DNA from: Siphonodentalium dalli
Taxonomy: Eukaryota > Mollusca > Scaphopoda > Gadilida > Siphonodentaliidae
Assembly: GCA_032622095.1 (NCBI GenBank)
Contig: CP136065.1
Location: 211,710,151-211,774,150, forward strand
DNA: 64,000 nt
Reading direction: 5' to 3'
Below the pieces are notes generated by a model. That model ran no database searches, was not told where the DNA came from, and was given only the letters and a program-made list of their open reading frames with translations. A program made the position numbers and the translations under genes. Below are positions 34,380-45,740 of this stretch, piece by piece; within the stretch, counting starts at the first letter, position 1; each line of letters opens with the position of its first letter.

Positions 34380-34789
34380 TTAAAGGTACTCAATCCGATT
34401 AAGCACCCGTAAATTACTATTTCTTTGGCTTTGGGGTAAAAAAATATTTGATTCGAGTCGAGGAACCCACCCTTCAAAGCTCCGAGTGATCAGATATTGA
34501 TTTTTTATGTTTGTTAATTTTTGGAGATGTGGTCCACTTCCATGTGCTCAAACAGACAAATTGCGGATGTAAGATGGATAACTCTAAAATCAAGTTGTTA
34601 TTATTGTTAATAGTAACCACTTGATTTTCGAGTGGTCCACATCTCCAAAAATTAACAAACTTCAAAAATCAATATCTGATCACTCTGATCTTTGAAGGGG
34701 GTGTTCCTCGACTCGAATCAAATATGTTTTACCCCCAAAGCCAAAGAAATAGTAATTTAGGAGCGTCTAATCGGATTGAGTACCTTTAA
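34380..34789. mobile_element. AGGTACTC-type TTAA element, copy 3
   Basis: Terminal inverted repeats of more than 100 bp: TTAAAGGTACTCAATCCG on the left and CGGATTGAGTACCTTTAA on the right, followed inwards by GATTCGAGTCGAGGAAC and its inverse. A small central inverted pair contains TGTGGTCCACTTCCATG and CCACTTGATTTTCGAG. The right TTAA is also the left TTAA of the next element. Confidence 0.85.
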
Positions 34790-35661
34790 AGGCCCATTTA
34801 GTTTTTGAATCTCTGATTATTTCTTTACAGAGTCAGTTTTATTGACTATTGTTGATATGAAATAAAACCAAAAATATATATTCTACAAGGATATAGAACA
34901 GCTGTAGCCTAGGAGTGTCCACCAAGTGATAGAGATTCTCAGATTCACACCAATACTTCCCCCGTTGTTAACCCATAATGCATCAGAATTCAAACCGAGA
35001 GATCGAGTTATTTCCCTTACATTGAGTATAATAGACATCACAGATAGTCGGGATCAAATTTAAACACAAAACAGACCACGGTACCTCGATAAGAACAAAA
35101 TGTTCACAGTTTATTCGACCGGATAATTTGATAATACAATGTTTTGGAACTTCCTCTTTCAACTGGTATTATATACATGTTATCGCTGCAGTGATTTGAT
35201 CTGGGGCGAAGTATCACGTCGAGTTGAAGAGGTCAGATCGCTGGATCAAACGAGCCGCCGCAGGCGTCGAGTTTGATCCAGCGATCTGACCTCTTCAACG
35301 AGACGTGATGCGAAGCCCAGATCAATTTACTGCAGCGATAACAGGTTTATTATATGACATGCTTTTTATTTAAAAAGCACAATTTCTCTCATTAATTATG
35401 AAATGAAACCAATTGCACACGCTCGCTAGTATCAAAAATAAAGAAAGAACTGTCCTGCTTTTTCCGGTCATGCGCAGTATGCGAGATGAGGAAGGGTGGT
35501 ATGACATCGGATCAAACTGCAGCTGATCCGATGGCCAGGAAATGATCGCTATACAATAGCGGTATTGGGGAAAGAAAAACGATAGTCATATAATAAATAT
35601 ATAATGTGGAATATATGTTTTATATAATATGATCTGGGGGGTTCGATAATTAACCTTTTAA
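34786..35661. mobile_element. GGCCCACTTAA-type TTAA element, abutting the previous element
   Basis: Begins TTAAAGGCCCATTTAGTTTT and ends near TTCGATAATTAACCTTTTAA. The interior holds the family block GTTTATTCGACCGGATAA. It is interrupted at 35180-35341 by a palindromic insertion. It shares its left TTAA with the element at 34380-34789, so one inserted at the other's edge. Confidence 0.7.
35180..35341. mobile_element. Palindromic foldback, ~162 bp
   Basis: TTATCGCTGCAGTGATTTGA at the left and its inverse at the right, with inner arms GGTCAGATCGCTGGATCAAA and their inverse around a GCCGCCGCAGGCG loop. The stem is about 75 bp per arm with few mismatches. It interrupts the TTAA element around it. 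A shorter palindrome, CATCGGATCAAACTGCAGC with its inverse, lies at 35503-35533. Confidence 0.8.
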
Positions 35662-36545
35662 GGGTTTTTCCTAATTTAAAAGGAGTTTAATTAGTGATTA
35701 TATAATTTATTAAATGTCGTAATTAATGTTACCATGCATGGATTGTGCGATTTGAAATATCGCACATAAGGTACGTATGACTCTGTGACATATTACTCAT
35801 AATTTTAATGTTATATCAGCCAATGTGTGTTGTGTGCAGTTGCGATCAAATTTTAACACTGAAACCAATGTGGAGTTTCGTGGTTTTCTCAAAAAGTCGT
35901 GGTGCACCACTTATCGTTAAGGTGTAACATGTTGTAACTATGGGGCTGATTTAATAAAGGCAACGGACAATAAATTTATGCCACCAAATACAGTAATACA
36001 TGTAGACAACATTATGGGTAAAAATGGCTCAGTAATAATGTATAATATAAAGTTTAATTTATATACCCTTCATAATCCTTGGTTAGTTAGTTAGCTACTT
36101 GGGGGTTAAATGTCACGTTCATCAGCTAAGGTCATACCATGACATAAGAGTAGGCATAAATTCAGGCTACGGTATTCATGTATTACTCCTCCCACTTTCA
36201 GTATGTATACGTGGTCCTAATATTTGTTCCATGCGGGAACATGTCCAAAGTCATAGACTATAAACACTTGCCACCATGCTCACACTGGAACCACACACGA
36301 GTGGGGGACACGCCCTTGCTATGACAACATTAATATAAAGACATGTGCAATCGCACCAAGCGCTAATATAGTTGTCACTTAAAGCTGTAATGTGTTCAGT
36401 TGCCTGCGAAGAACACAATTGTTGACTTTGCGTATAGCAACATTATTAAAATATCATGCAAGGACCAGCAACAGTAGGCATGATCCTGGCACACTAATTC
36501 CGCTGGCCTGCACCAATGTCTGAAACAAGCACCAGCTCATGGAAT
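35662..36545. other. Unassigned AT-rich sequence
   Basis: No coding signal. It contains GCAACTGTAGCC-like words related to the repeat near 10246 only weakly. Nothing else can be supported. Confidence 0.3.
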
Positions 36546-36795
36546 CGAGACAAGACGAAGAAAATGTGAGGAACCGAGAAGAAAACGAAGTCCCATCGCG
36601 GACTTGGTGGAATTGCTGATACTTAGGGCGGCTAAGTGGGTAGCTGAAGAAAAAGACGGTCCAGAGGACGTGGACTTGAAAGGATTGCTGACTTGCTGAC
36701 ACTTAGCGCGGCTAATTGGGTATCTGAAGAAGAAGCTAAAATTTCTCACTTGTTGACTGCGCGGATAAGTGGGTAGCTGAAGAAGACGAAGTCCA
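36546..36795. repeat. Minisatellite-like array with GAAGACGAAGTCCAGAGG, left part
   Basis: Units of ~75-95 bp contain AGCTGAAGAAGACGAAGTCC, GGACGTGGACTTGAAAGGAT, TGCTGACACTTAGCGCGGCT and AATTGGGTA. About three units are seen here. The array resumes at 38645 after an insertion of ~1.84 kb. Confidence 0.8.
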
Positions 36796-38642
36796 GAGTC
36801 GTTATTTCGCTAAAATCCGGATTCAGAATCCGAAGCCGATTACGGGGGCGGGGCTAATTCCAGATTCTAGGTCAGATTTTGAAATCCACGTGGTCTCCGA
36901 AACTATGTTTAATGTTCTCCCAGCGTCAAACATGGCTCATGTATTTGACGCAAATATCATTTGTATCTTCTATTTATAAAGTTCATGTTTGTTGTGAAAG
37001 TCATGCTTTTCTTCTATGTGTATATACACGGCACATAATTTGCTGCCAATCCGACTTAATCGCATCTTTTTTCAAGTTAAAGTGTGTTTATTGATGAGGG
37101 CAAGCATATCTAAACGTGACAGCTCTAGCCCTCCTGAATCAAATTCCGAAGATGTTGTGAAGAACACACGAAACTTGTCAGTTGAACAGGGACGTGACGA
37201 CAGGGGTTGGTTGGTTGGTTGTCTCGACCCCCACCCCGAACTTTTGTTCAATTTGCTTAGCTGTGCAGTCATTCATACGTGAGGAAAATCAGGATTATTT
37301 TGACTAACTGTTCCAAATAATGATACGTACAAGCCAGCAAACGCAACAAACAAACCAGATTTTAAATAAATACATATACAAACTTATGACTAACTCGGGA
37401 GAGGGTGTGTCCAGTGATCTGTATATATGTTCAACTTGTTTTGGTAGTCATGTTGCTTTGCCATTACTAATTATTTATTTTTTCAGTGTAATAATATATG
37501 GGAGAGGGGGTACCCTTAAGTGAGTCAGCACTTGTCCCCCAATTCCTTTGTATGTATAAACAAATGTATGTGTTATATATCATGTACGTGTAATAAATAA
37601 ATATATCTAAACTAAACTTTGGTACATTCCAGCAGTAGGAAATTTCATGCATGACACAACATTAGTTGGACATTAATTTGACACCATATATAGGTTGGCA
37701 TTGTTCTCATTGTTTGATTTTTTTCAACCAGTAAAAGTTGGTAATTTTCCAATCTTAGTGTTTGTCAGGTTGGATATTTCCAATGGGAACAAATGGAATT
37801 CTGCGAACCTGTGAGATTGATGTTTGGTTCAATGGGGGGGGGGGGGGGGGTGCAGCTGGTCGGAAATTTGAGGAAACTTCTAGCCACGTCCCTAGAACAT
37901 GTGTCTGTTGTCTATACAGAGACTATTGTGCAAAACGACTGCATTTAACGAAACAAAACATTTTAAACATGAAATTGCTATAAGACTAGATGATAGTACA
38001 TACGTGTATCTGATAATCCATCGATATCATATAATCCTACTATTTCTTGAATAAGAAGAAACATTATAATAACGAACACAGCAGAAGACATATCCATGCA
38101 GGTTCATATGAATTCGGTCAATGGTCACGTATCTGCCGAATTCGAAATCGACATGCGTTCGGGCGGTATTTTATGGATGGAATTATGAAATGGACATATG
38201 AAAGTGACAATCAACAATGATTTGCTTCGCCATCAACCGAAGTGCTCCCCCAGCGTTACTATCAATAGCGTTATTATTTGGCTAATTTCAGTAATATTCT
38301 CCCAGTTTACATTCAATAAAACAAATTTGTCTCCGCATTTAAAATTCTTTGATATAGATCGTTTATATTCTGCAATAATTTGTACACAAGAGACGGATTC
38401 TTATGTTTTATTGTGTTTTAAACTACGACGTGGCGAAATCTCGGTTTGTTTACATTACGAACATTTGAGTCCGTAATCGGAATCCGAATCCAGATTCGGA
38501 TTACCACGAGATTGAGATTACGGTCTGTTCGTTTACTGATTCTGCCAATTTCTGGTCTGTTCTTTTGCCGAACCAAGTCGTACGGGGACCAATCTGTAAT
38601 CTGAATCCAGATTCTGAATCGGGATTTTAGCAAAATAACGTA
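36796..38642. mobile_element. Possible insertion with inverted GTTATTTCGCTAAAAT ends, ~1.85 kb
   Basis: The sequence CGTTATTTCGCTAAAATCCG at ~36800 has its inverse at ~38625 (ATTTTAGCAAAATAACG), followed inwards by GATTCAGAATCCGAA-type words. These ends separate two parts of one tandem array, and CAGAG occurs on both outer sides. Poly-G at 37834-37850 lies inside. No transposase domain was seen in the short frames within. The boundaries are approximate. Confidence 0.55.
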
Positions 38643-39215
38643 CGCCTCAGAGGACGTGGACTTAAAAGGGATTGCTGACTTGCATGCTGACACTTAGCGC
38701 GGCTAATTAGATAGCTGAAGAAGAAGACATAATTTCTCACTTGCTGACACTTAACGCGGCTAAGTTGGTAGCTGAAGAAGAAAACGAAGTCCAGAGGACG
38801 TGAACTTGAAAGGATTGCTGACATGCTGCCACTTAGAGCGGTTAATTGGGTATAGCTGAAGAAGACGAAGTCCAGATGATTTGGACTTCAAATGACAGCC
38901 GATACTAAGCGCGGCTAATTGGGTATAGCTGAAGAAGACGAAGTCCAGATGTATATAATGACGTTGGACTTCAAATGATCCGATTTACTGACACTTAGCG
39001 CGAATGTTGGAAGCTGAAGAAGTCCAGAGGACGTGGACTTGAAAGGATTGCTGACACTTAGCGCGGCTAATTGGGTATTGCTAAAGAAGTAGACGAAGTC
39101 CGGAGGAAGTTGACTTGAATGGATTGCTGATTTGCTGAATCTTAGCCCGGCTAATTGTGTAGCTAAAGAAGAGACGAAGTCCCAATGACGTGGACTAAGA
39201 TGAATCAGCAGGATA
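38643..39215. repeat. Minisatellite-like array with GAAGACGAAGTCCAGAGG, right part
   Basis: About six diverged units with the words of the left part: CAGAGGACGTGGACTT, GATTGCTGAC, ACACTTAGCGCGGCTAATT and TAGCTGAAGAAG. The ORFs that cross it on the minus strand reflect repeat structure only. Confidence 0.8.
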
Positions 39216-39439
39216 CAGAACTCAAGAAACAAGAATATTTCGCGCACGTGTGAAATATAAATAAAGCATTTAAACTAAATACTGGTTTCTCCATTTATAA
39301 CCATATAGTCCCAAACATAGCGTGCATGGTGGCAGCCTCAAAACCACACAGCTTCCCGATCAATAATCCGTGCCTTACTCATAGGGATTTAGGACACTCC
39401 CTTTTAATGTCGTGCACCCACGGGCCGTTCGACTAAGAC

Positions 39440-39510
39440 GCTGCCGCACACGCACGCACGCACAAACACCCCTCCCACACACACACAAACACACACCCAC
39501 ACACAAACTT
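39440..39510. repeat. CAC/CACACA microsatellite
   Basis: A C- and A-rich stretch with repeated CACACAAACACAC and GCACGCACGCAC. Low complexity with no coding value. Confidence 0.8.
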
Positions 39511-42045
39511 CCTTACATCATTAATCCGTCGGCATCCGCTACATGCCACATCCCTCATCCAATCATCACCAAACTTCACACAGTAATGCCCTAAATACTA
39601 AATATGGCTTGCTGCCAAACACTAGCCATTGAAAAGCTCCGTTTTCGGCATTTTTTTCCGACCATTTTTGGACACCCACCCCTCTTTTAACACTAAAACA
39701 GATTTGCGGGGGGGGGGGGGTTTCACTGTAAAAAGCTGTATATATATATGAATTTCTGTGCATAATATTTGTCATGGATGTTAACATTGACATGCAAATA
39801 GGAACGAGTCATTTTGGGGTCATTCGGCCAAAAAACATGGCTGCCAGCGGCCATCTTGGATTTCAAAATTTGCAACAAAATACAACACGATAACTGCCTG
39901 CAGTCAGTTTAGCAGTTAGAATTACATTATTTCTCTTATTCTAAGGTGTTTTAAGCCAAACTCATTGCAAACACAGTCAACAAACTTGCAGGAAAAATTT
40001 ATATTTTTAGAGTTGCAGAAAAAACTGTTTATCGGTCCCATCGACCACCCACCCACCACCCCGGCATACGTGCCCGGAAAATCCCCCCTGCATCTACCGG
40101 GGCAATAGTACCAATATGGAGCCACATGGTTTCTTTGCTTAGTGTTGTTAATGATATCGCCAATAGCAAATAGTATATACATGAATAGATGGACACAGTT
40201 AGGACTTCAAGTTTGAAATAGTGTCATTTTCGAAGCAAACCATGCACCCGATCTCTTTAATTCTTGATTGCCTTGGTTTCATCCAAACGTGATAATACTT
40301 GCTCGGCTGTTGAGCTGCAACACGGTGACTTCTGCATGCCGTTAAAGATGTCGGTGCAAATGTTATATATAGTTTGGTATTATATGGCCGAAGTCAAAAC
40401 TTTTTGAAATTAGAACTCAGTCATCCGCAGACAATATAAATAAAGCAGACAAATTTCAAGCATGAGTAATTAGAATACATTAGACATCGACCCATCGAAT
40501 TTAGTTCGAGTTTGGCTTCATCAAAGATGGAAACTCAAGGTCCCGTGACTTTTTGTTTCAACAGACGTCCCGTTAGGAATAATAGTTTTGTACGTTTCCA
40601 TGAATAGTATAAAAACGTTTGTCTATATGGACACGAGTGATTACAATTGAATGGTCACCGAAATGTGTTGAGCGCTCGTTCGGTGACTGCATGATTTGTC
40701 AAGGTTAATTATGAGTGAGCAGTATTACAATTGAAATGTGTTTACGCCTTTTTGGCGTTATGAGTGAAATAGAGCACTTTAGCCAGTCTGCTTTCAGCGC
40801 ATGGTTCCGCAACAAATTTTTTATACAAAAGTATAGCATATATACATTAAAGGCAAAAACAGAACAAACAAAAACAAAAACCTGATATATACACATGAGT
40901 AGAACATTGTATATTATATTACTTTTTCATGATACAAATTGATTCATGTTATATCCATGTCATGTATGAGGTATTGTTCCATGCTTTCAGAGGGTTTTTT
41001 CCCAAAGAATGGGTTTCATCTCTGTTTTAACGCAGGAATAATACCAGCTGTTTGTGGTATGCCTCTTTACTGATTTTGCACAATAAAGCGCAGACTCTGG
41101 TTATTTGCATAAATTTGTGTGGTAATTTATAGTAGAAGGGTAGACTTAGAGAGGCTATGCAGATGATAATAACTTCACGTTTGAGTAAGCAGCCACAAAG
41201 AACCACTAGGCCAACTACATAGATAGATAACTTTATTGCAATAAACACCCAAGTGTGGACAGGTTGCAAAGAAATGCATAATGACATTGACACACTAATG
41301 TATAGCATGAAATACGGGAAAACACAAAATACACATATATACAAGATAGATACAACAATATGTGACAACATGACACTTGGCATCGAGATTCGCTTGCACC
41401 ATTTTAAGGTTTCATTTTCATTGTCATGCTCCAATAATGACGCATGAGAAAACGCGCTCGTGGAGAGAATGAAGCTGTTCCATTTATGGATGATGTTATC
41501 ACATTGAGCCACCATTGTACCGGTATAGTGCTTTTAATTCATTATCTAACCATTATAGTGAGGGGTGATCACATTTTTTTTTATCCCGTTTGCGTATTTT
41601 TGGGTAATTTCAGGTTCTTCTGCATAAGAAGACACTGACCAAGGTGCCGATTTTATGGCCATATGTAATTCATTAGTTTGATAAAATACCCATTTATGAC
41701 CAATTTTACTCCGCTTACCGGTACTCTGTTCTTTAGTTGGGAATTTAGTGTAAAAACTAAGATTTTCGCAATTCATTTTTAAAACCATCATCAGAAACGA
41801 GGCGGAAATAACCAAAAAGAGATACCAGAAACTGCATGTATAGTGATATGCGTTTCTGTTTCGTTTACAATATAAACCGTCTGTTTGTGGCCAGGACGCG
41901 GCCACTGTGACCACCATCTTGGTTTTACCAGAATTTCTCAAATTCCTCAAGGCTACCAGTTAGTCAGCCGGTGGATACTTCAGAATGGTGCCCTAGACCA
42001 CCGGAATCCGCTGAGGAAAAAAAATTACACGCTAAAACATGAGTC
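39511..42045. other. Unassigned sequence; possible half-copy of the mariner-like MITE at its start
   Basis: CAGTAATGCCCTAAATAC at 39583 and AATATGGCTTGCTGCC resemble one arm of the palindromic elements at 4115 and 6801. A poly-G run lies at 39708-39720. On the minus strand, frames of 162 codons (41027-41515) and 134 codons (41546-41950) are present, but I see no domain, only hydrophobic stretches from AT-rich codons, so no gene is called. The stretch ATAGATAACTTTATTGCAAT near 41223 resembles the 3' tail of some LINEs, but this is weak. Confidence 0.35.
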
Positions 42046-42153
42046 AATTTTGTAGGGCCCTGCGAATCGGGCATTTTCATTTCGAATCAAATCTCGAATC
42101 GAATCAGCCCAGTGATTCCGAATCGAATTGAATCTCGATTCGAATCATTGCAT

Positions 42154-42385
42154 CGGTGGTATCAAGAGTGAAGATATATCACTGGACTGAGTGGCCATAT
42201 CGGTATCAAGAGTGAAGATATATCACTGGACTGAGTGGCCATATCGGTATCAAGAGTGAAGATATATCACTGGACTGAGTGGCCATATCGGTATCAAGAG
42301 TGAAGATATATCACTGGACTGAGTGGCCATACCGGTATCAAGAGTGAAGATATATCACTGGACTGAGTGGCCATATCGGTATCAA
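42154..42385. repeat. 44-bp minisatellite, about 5 copies
   Basis: Units of TCGGTATCAAGAGTGAAGAT plus ATATCACTGGACTGAGTGGC plus CATA repeat with almost no difference; the fourth changes TCGG to CCGG. It is in the left half of the hAT-like element. Confidence 0.95.
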
Positions 42386-42453
42386 TTTGCTCGCTTGGTA
42401 AGTGATCGTCGGTATATAATTAAATATTATCCATAAATGGATCAAATTCGCTT

Positions 42454-42918
42454 TTAACCCTTTACCCAACAAACCGGCCAAAAACGCCCAAATAAAGCTT
42501 CAACAGCCTGAAATATCTTCGGTCTGTCTCAATAACACCATACAAATGTGGATATCATTGGAACCGGTTCATTGACCACATTGTGATGGTTACAGTTATG
42601 CCCTGTGCCAATGCATTCTCTTATATATGCGAGTCGACCATAGGTCGCCTCGCATATATAAGAGAATGCATTGGCCTAAAAAAAATCTTTTTTTAACACT
42701 TTTTACCATTTTTTCTTACATTCTTTAACAATTTTATAATTTTTTCTTACATTTAAAAAAAAATTTATAATATTTTTCTACATTCTTTGACAATTTTTAT
42801 CATTTTTAATATGTGTTAAGCCAATGCATTCTCTTATATATGCGAGGCGACCATAGGTCGCCTCGCATATATAAGAGAATGCATTGGCACAGGGTCGTTC
42901 TGTTGGGTAAAGGGTTAA
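42454..42918. mobile_element. piggyBac-like MITE (CCCTTTACCCAACA tips), copy 2
   Basis: TTAA at 42454-42457 and 42915-42918 flanks tips CCCTTTACCCAACA and TGTTGGGTAAAGGG, as in the copy at 16174-16573. Its hairpins lie at 42607-42675 and 42820-42888. The AT-rich core is longer than in the first copy by ~65 bp of ATTTTTTCTTACATT-type repeats. It is nested in the hAT-like element. Confidence 0.9.
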
Positions 42919-43636
42919 CCAATTAAGTGCGCGTTTGTTGTGTCGATCTCTGCTATAAAATAATGAAACAGTATCCTAAGCAATAATGAAGTCAGTAAGC
43001 AATCACATTCACGCAGCGGAAGTTCGATATATATGAAATTTTGCTAGATCAGTTACATCAGTCGCGCAATGCTTCGGTGCATGGTATATAGTATATAGCT
43101 CATGCAGTCTACAACAGTATTTGTGTGTGGTCTTTCGTTGGTATCATAATCTATTTTCGCGAAAAACCAAAGGTGCACATCCGTTGAGAATGCAACTGTT
43201 GCAAATGATTCGATACAATTCGAGTCAGGACAGCCGATTTCGAATCGAATCGAACCAGACGAAAGGTTCCGAATCGCTTCGAACAGAATCGATTCGCAGG
43301 GCCCTATATTTTGTGGCTTGGTGGCCAGACTAGTACGGCGTGTTTCGCGTCTCATTGACAACGAACTTAATCGCCGTGTTATGTTGCAGGGACTTTGTTT
43401 GGAAATAGAATATAGCTGACTGACTACTCGATAATACCTAACCGTCGTGGGAATTAAATGACTGCACGTGCAGTATATGTTATGCTTGATGGCCGGCTTT
43501 TGAAGTTTTAACAATATAAACCTCCCCAGTGTGGATGTTCAAATGGTAGCTGCACCCAATCGAAAAATATGGTGCCCTTGGCGCTCATGTATCAGCCATG
43601 TCTGTTGAATTATGAAAGCTGCTGTCTGGTTCGTTT

Positions 43637-43857
43637 TTAACCCTTTCATGACTGGAGCTTCCTGAAATTTTGCGAAAACCATGTGCCAAATGCATTCTCC
43701 TATATATTGGCCTAACAATATTTACATTTACCTTGTAAGCAGTGCAATCTCTTATATAGGCGAGGCTCCCTATGGGGGATTCGCATATATAAGAGAATGA
43801 ACTGGCACATAGTATTTAATGCTGCACCAGCTCAGCTCCCGTCACGAAAAGGGTTAA
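43637..43857. mobile_element. piggyBac-like MITE (CCCTTTCATGAC tips)
   Basis: TTAA at 43637-43640 and 43854-43857. Tips CCCTTTCATGAC and GTCACGAAAAGGG are inverted with differences. The interior holds a rearranged copy of the hairpin module, beginning GCCAAATGCATTCTCC and ending near GAGAATGAACTGGCAC. A second TTAA family that shares the hairpin with the CCCTTTACCCAACA family. Confidence 0.8.
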
Positions 43858-43992
43858 TAACAGTCAGTAGATATCTACGAACTCGTGAACTGTTAACGAA
43901 GTGAAAGTTAAAGACCACATATTAGGCGATGCACGAATCGTCAATAATTTAACTGCATATACATTTTACACACAAAATGTCACAAATATCGT

Positions 43993-44457
43993 ATATGTGA
44001 CCCGCCATATCAAATCCAGTCGGAAGTCGGGATTTTTTTACCCTGTGCCAATGCATTCTCTTATATATGCGAGTCGACCATAGGTCGCCTCGCATATATA
44101 AGAGAATGCATTGGCCTAACAATTTTTTATCATTTTTTTTAAATAAATGTTTCTTACAATTTTTAGGACATAAAATAAAAAACATCCATTACCCTGCAGG
44201 GAGCCCCACACATATATAGAAGCATATAGAAGAGTTTCGTCTGCTTATGTTTGTCTGGGGCTCTGTATGGGTGAAATTATAAAATTGTTATTGAATACAA
44301 GACAAAATTATTAAAATTGTAAAAAATTGTTAGGCCAATGCATTCTCTTATATATGCGAGGCGACCTATGGTCGACTCGCATATATAAGAGAATGCATTG
44401 GCACAGGGTAAAAAAAATCCCGACTTCCGACTGGATTTGATATGGCGGGTCACATAT
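43993..44457. mobile_element. GTGACCC-type hairpin MITE, copy 2 (complete)
   Basis: Inverted repeats of ~125 bp: ATATGTGACCCGCCATATCA at the left and TGATATGGCGGGTCACATAT at the right. Each end carries a 69-bp hairpin (44047-44115, 44334-44402). The core contains CCCTGCAGGGAGCCCCACAC. The flank is ATAT, and a TA duplication is possible. Not TTAA, so the tip type differs from the piggyBac-like families although the hairpin is the same. Confidence 0.9.
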
Positions 44458-44834
44458 TGTCTATGCTTGGAATTCTCAATTGGTCACTCATCCTAGATCA
44501 TTCCGTGAATCTCTTCTTTATCTTCGCCCGTAGAGATCATATTCCACCAGTACAAATCCTGGGAACTTGTTGATGCTCTGATCCCAATGGACTCTACAGG
44601 AGGGACAACTCTATATCCGCTATTATAATTCACACATCTCAAGACGAAAAGTACAGACTTTTATTTAAATTTTAGAAGAATGTTCAGTGTTAATCCAGCC
44701 CCATATAACTGGAATGTTAGGGCTCGTGTAATTTGCTCACAAATGGTCAATAGAGATGGACATGTTGGTAAAATACAAAAACATTCGAAAAACAATACAT
44801 AAAATGAAAACCGTCGGGGCAGTTCGAACGGGCG

Positions 44835-44967
44835 GGTTACCAGAAACCACCTAATACGCACAAGCTTGACTACCAAGAGATATCTTATCGGGGTCCACGA
44901 TATGATGGCTCTTGGTATACAATCGCGACCACGAGAGGCACGTGATGTTCGATTGAATATCATATTT
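44835..44967 (-). repeat. Conserved ~110-bp segment, copy 1 (inverted)
   Basis: The plus strand here reads AATACGCACAAGCTTGACTA to TGTTCGATTGAATATCA; three further copies in the opposite orientation lie at 45374-45482, 45630-45738 and 56061-56177. On the plus strand of this copy one frame encodes a short uninterrupted stretch containing YLIGVHDMMALGIQSRPREA, whose product is not recognised. Confidence 0.8.
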
Positions 44968-45228
44968 AATCTGAAGGGTAATAACTCTATAAAGAATTTT
45001 TTTGACGAAATGACGGCGATTTGTATGAGAAATTGCAACACCACAATAGATCAACTTTGGAGAAATATAAGTCAAATTCTTCCCTTGGGTGGGTGGGATG
45101 TCCGTTATTTCGTCAAAGACACCTTTTCAAATATCTCCGTTATTTCGTTTATAAAACTAATTTCATATTTATATATTTCGTTCTATATTTCTCCCTATTT
45201 CGCTATTTCGCTGTATGTTCCTATTTCG

Positions 45229-45740
45229 AGTTTTCGCTATTTCGCTGTATTTTCCTATTTCGATTTTCGATGTATTTTCCTATTTCGCTTTTTCGTTTTA
45301 TTTTATATTTCGATATTTCGCTATATTTGACATATTATGGGATATGGTATTATATGATACCCAACATTCTGATATTCAATCGAACATCACGTGCCTCCCG
45401 TGGTCGCGATTGTATACCAAGAGCCATCATATCGTGGACCCCGATAAGATATCTCTTGGTAGTCAAGCTTGTGCGTATTGCCTGCTATTTCGCTATTTCG
45501 CTGTATTTTCCTATTTCGATTTTCGATGTATTTTCCTATTTCGCTTTTTCGTTTTATTTTATATTTCGATATTTCGCTATATTTGACATATTATGGGATA
45601 TGGTATTATATGATACCCAACATTCTGATATTCAATCGAACATCACGTGCCTCCCGTGGTCGCGATTGTATACCAAGAGCCATCATATCGTGGACCCCGA
45701 TAAGATATCTCTTGGTAGTCAAGCTTGTGCGTATTGCCTG
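45229..45740. repeat. Two-copy tandem repeat, period 256 bp, with CTATTTCG microsatellite
   Basis: The units 45229-45484 and 45485-45740 look identical by eye. Each starts with CTATTTCGCTATTTCG-type simple repeats and ends with the conserved ~110-bp segment and GCGTATTGCCTG. The 277-codon plus-strand ORF across them is made of repeated simple-sequence codons and is not a gene. Confidence 0.9.

Larger units (their letters stand above)
42054..43306. mobile_element. hAT-like non-autonomous element, ~1.25 kb
   Basis: Tips AGGGCCCTGCGAATCG and CGATTCGCAGGGCCCTA are inverted, with GAATCGAATC-rich subterminal DNA on both sides. The flanks AATTTTGT (42046-42053) and TATTTTGT (43307-43314) form an 8-bp duplication with one mismatch, the length hAT transposases make. 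Inside are a 44-bp minisatellite and a piggyBac-like MITE. There is no hAT transposase, so mobilisation would need one supplied elsewhere. Confidence 0.75.

Noticed and set aside
41027-41950. Two minus-strand ORFs of 162 and 134 codons with hydrophobic segments
   Set aside because: Hydrophobic stretches arise easily in AT-rich DNA. No family, no start context or splice signals, and no second copy to test.
42154-42385. Possible CRISPR-like array of 44-bp units
   Set aside because: Units are contiguous with no variable spacers; it is a minisatellite in a eukaryotic context.
44853-44967. Possible tRNA-derived SINE (A-box-like TGGCTCTTGG, B-box-like GTTCGATTG)
   Set aside because: The B box lacks the canonical GGTTCGANNCC ending, and no cloverleaf or poly-A tail could be drawn.
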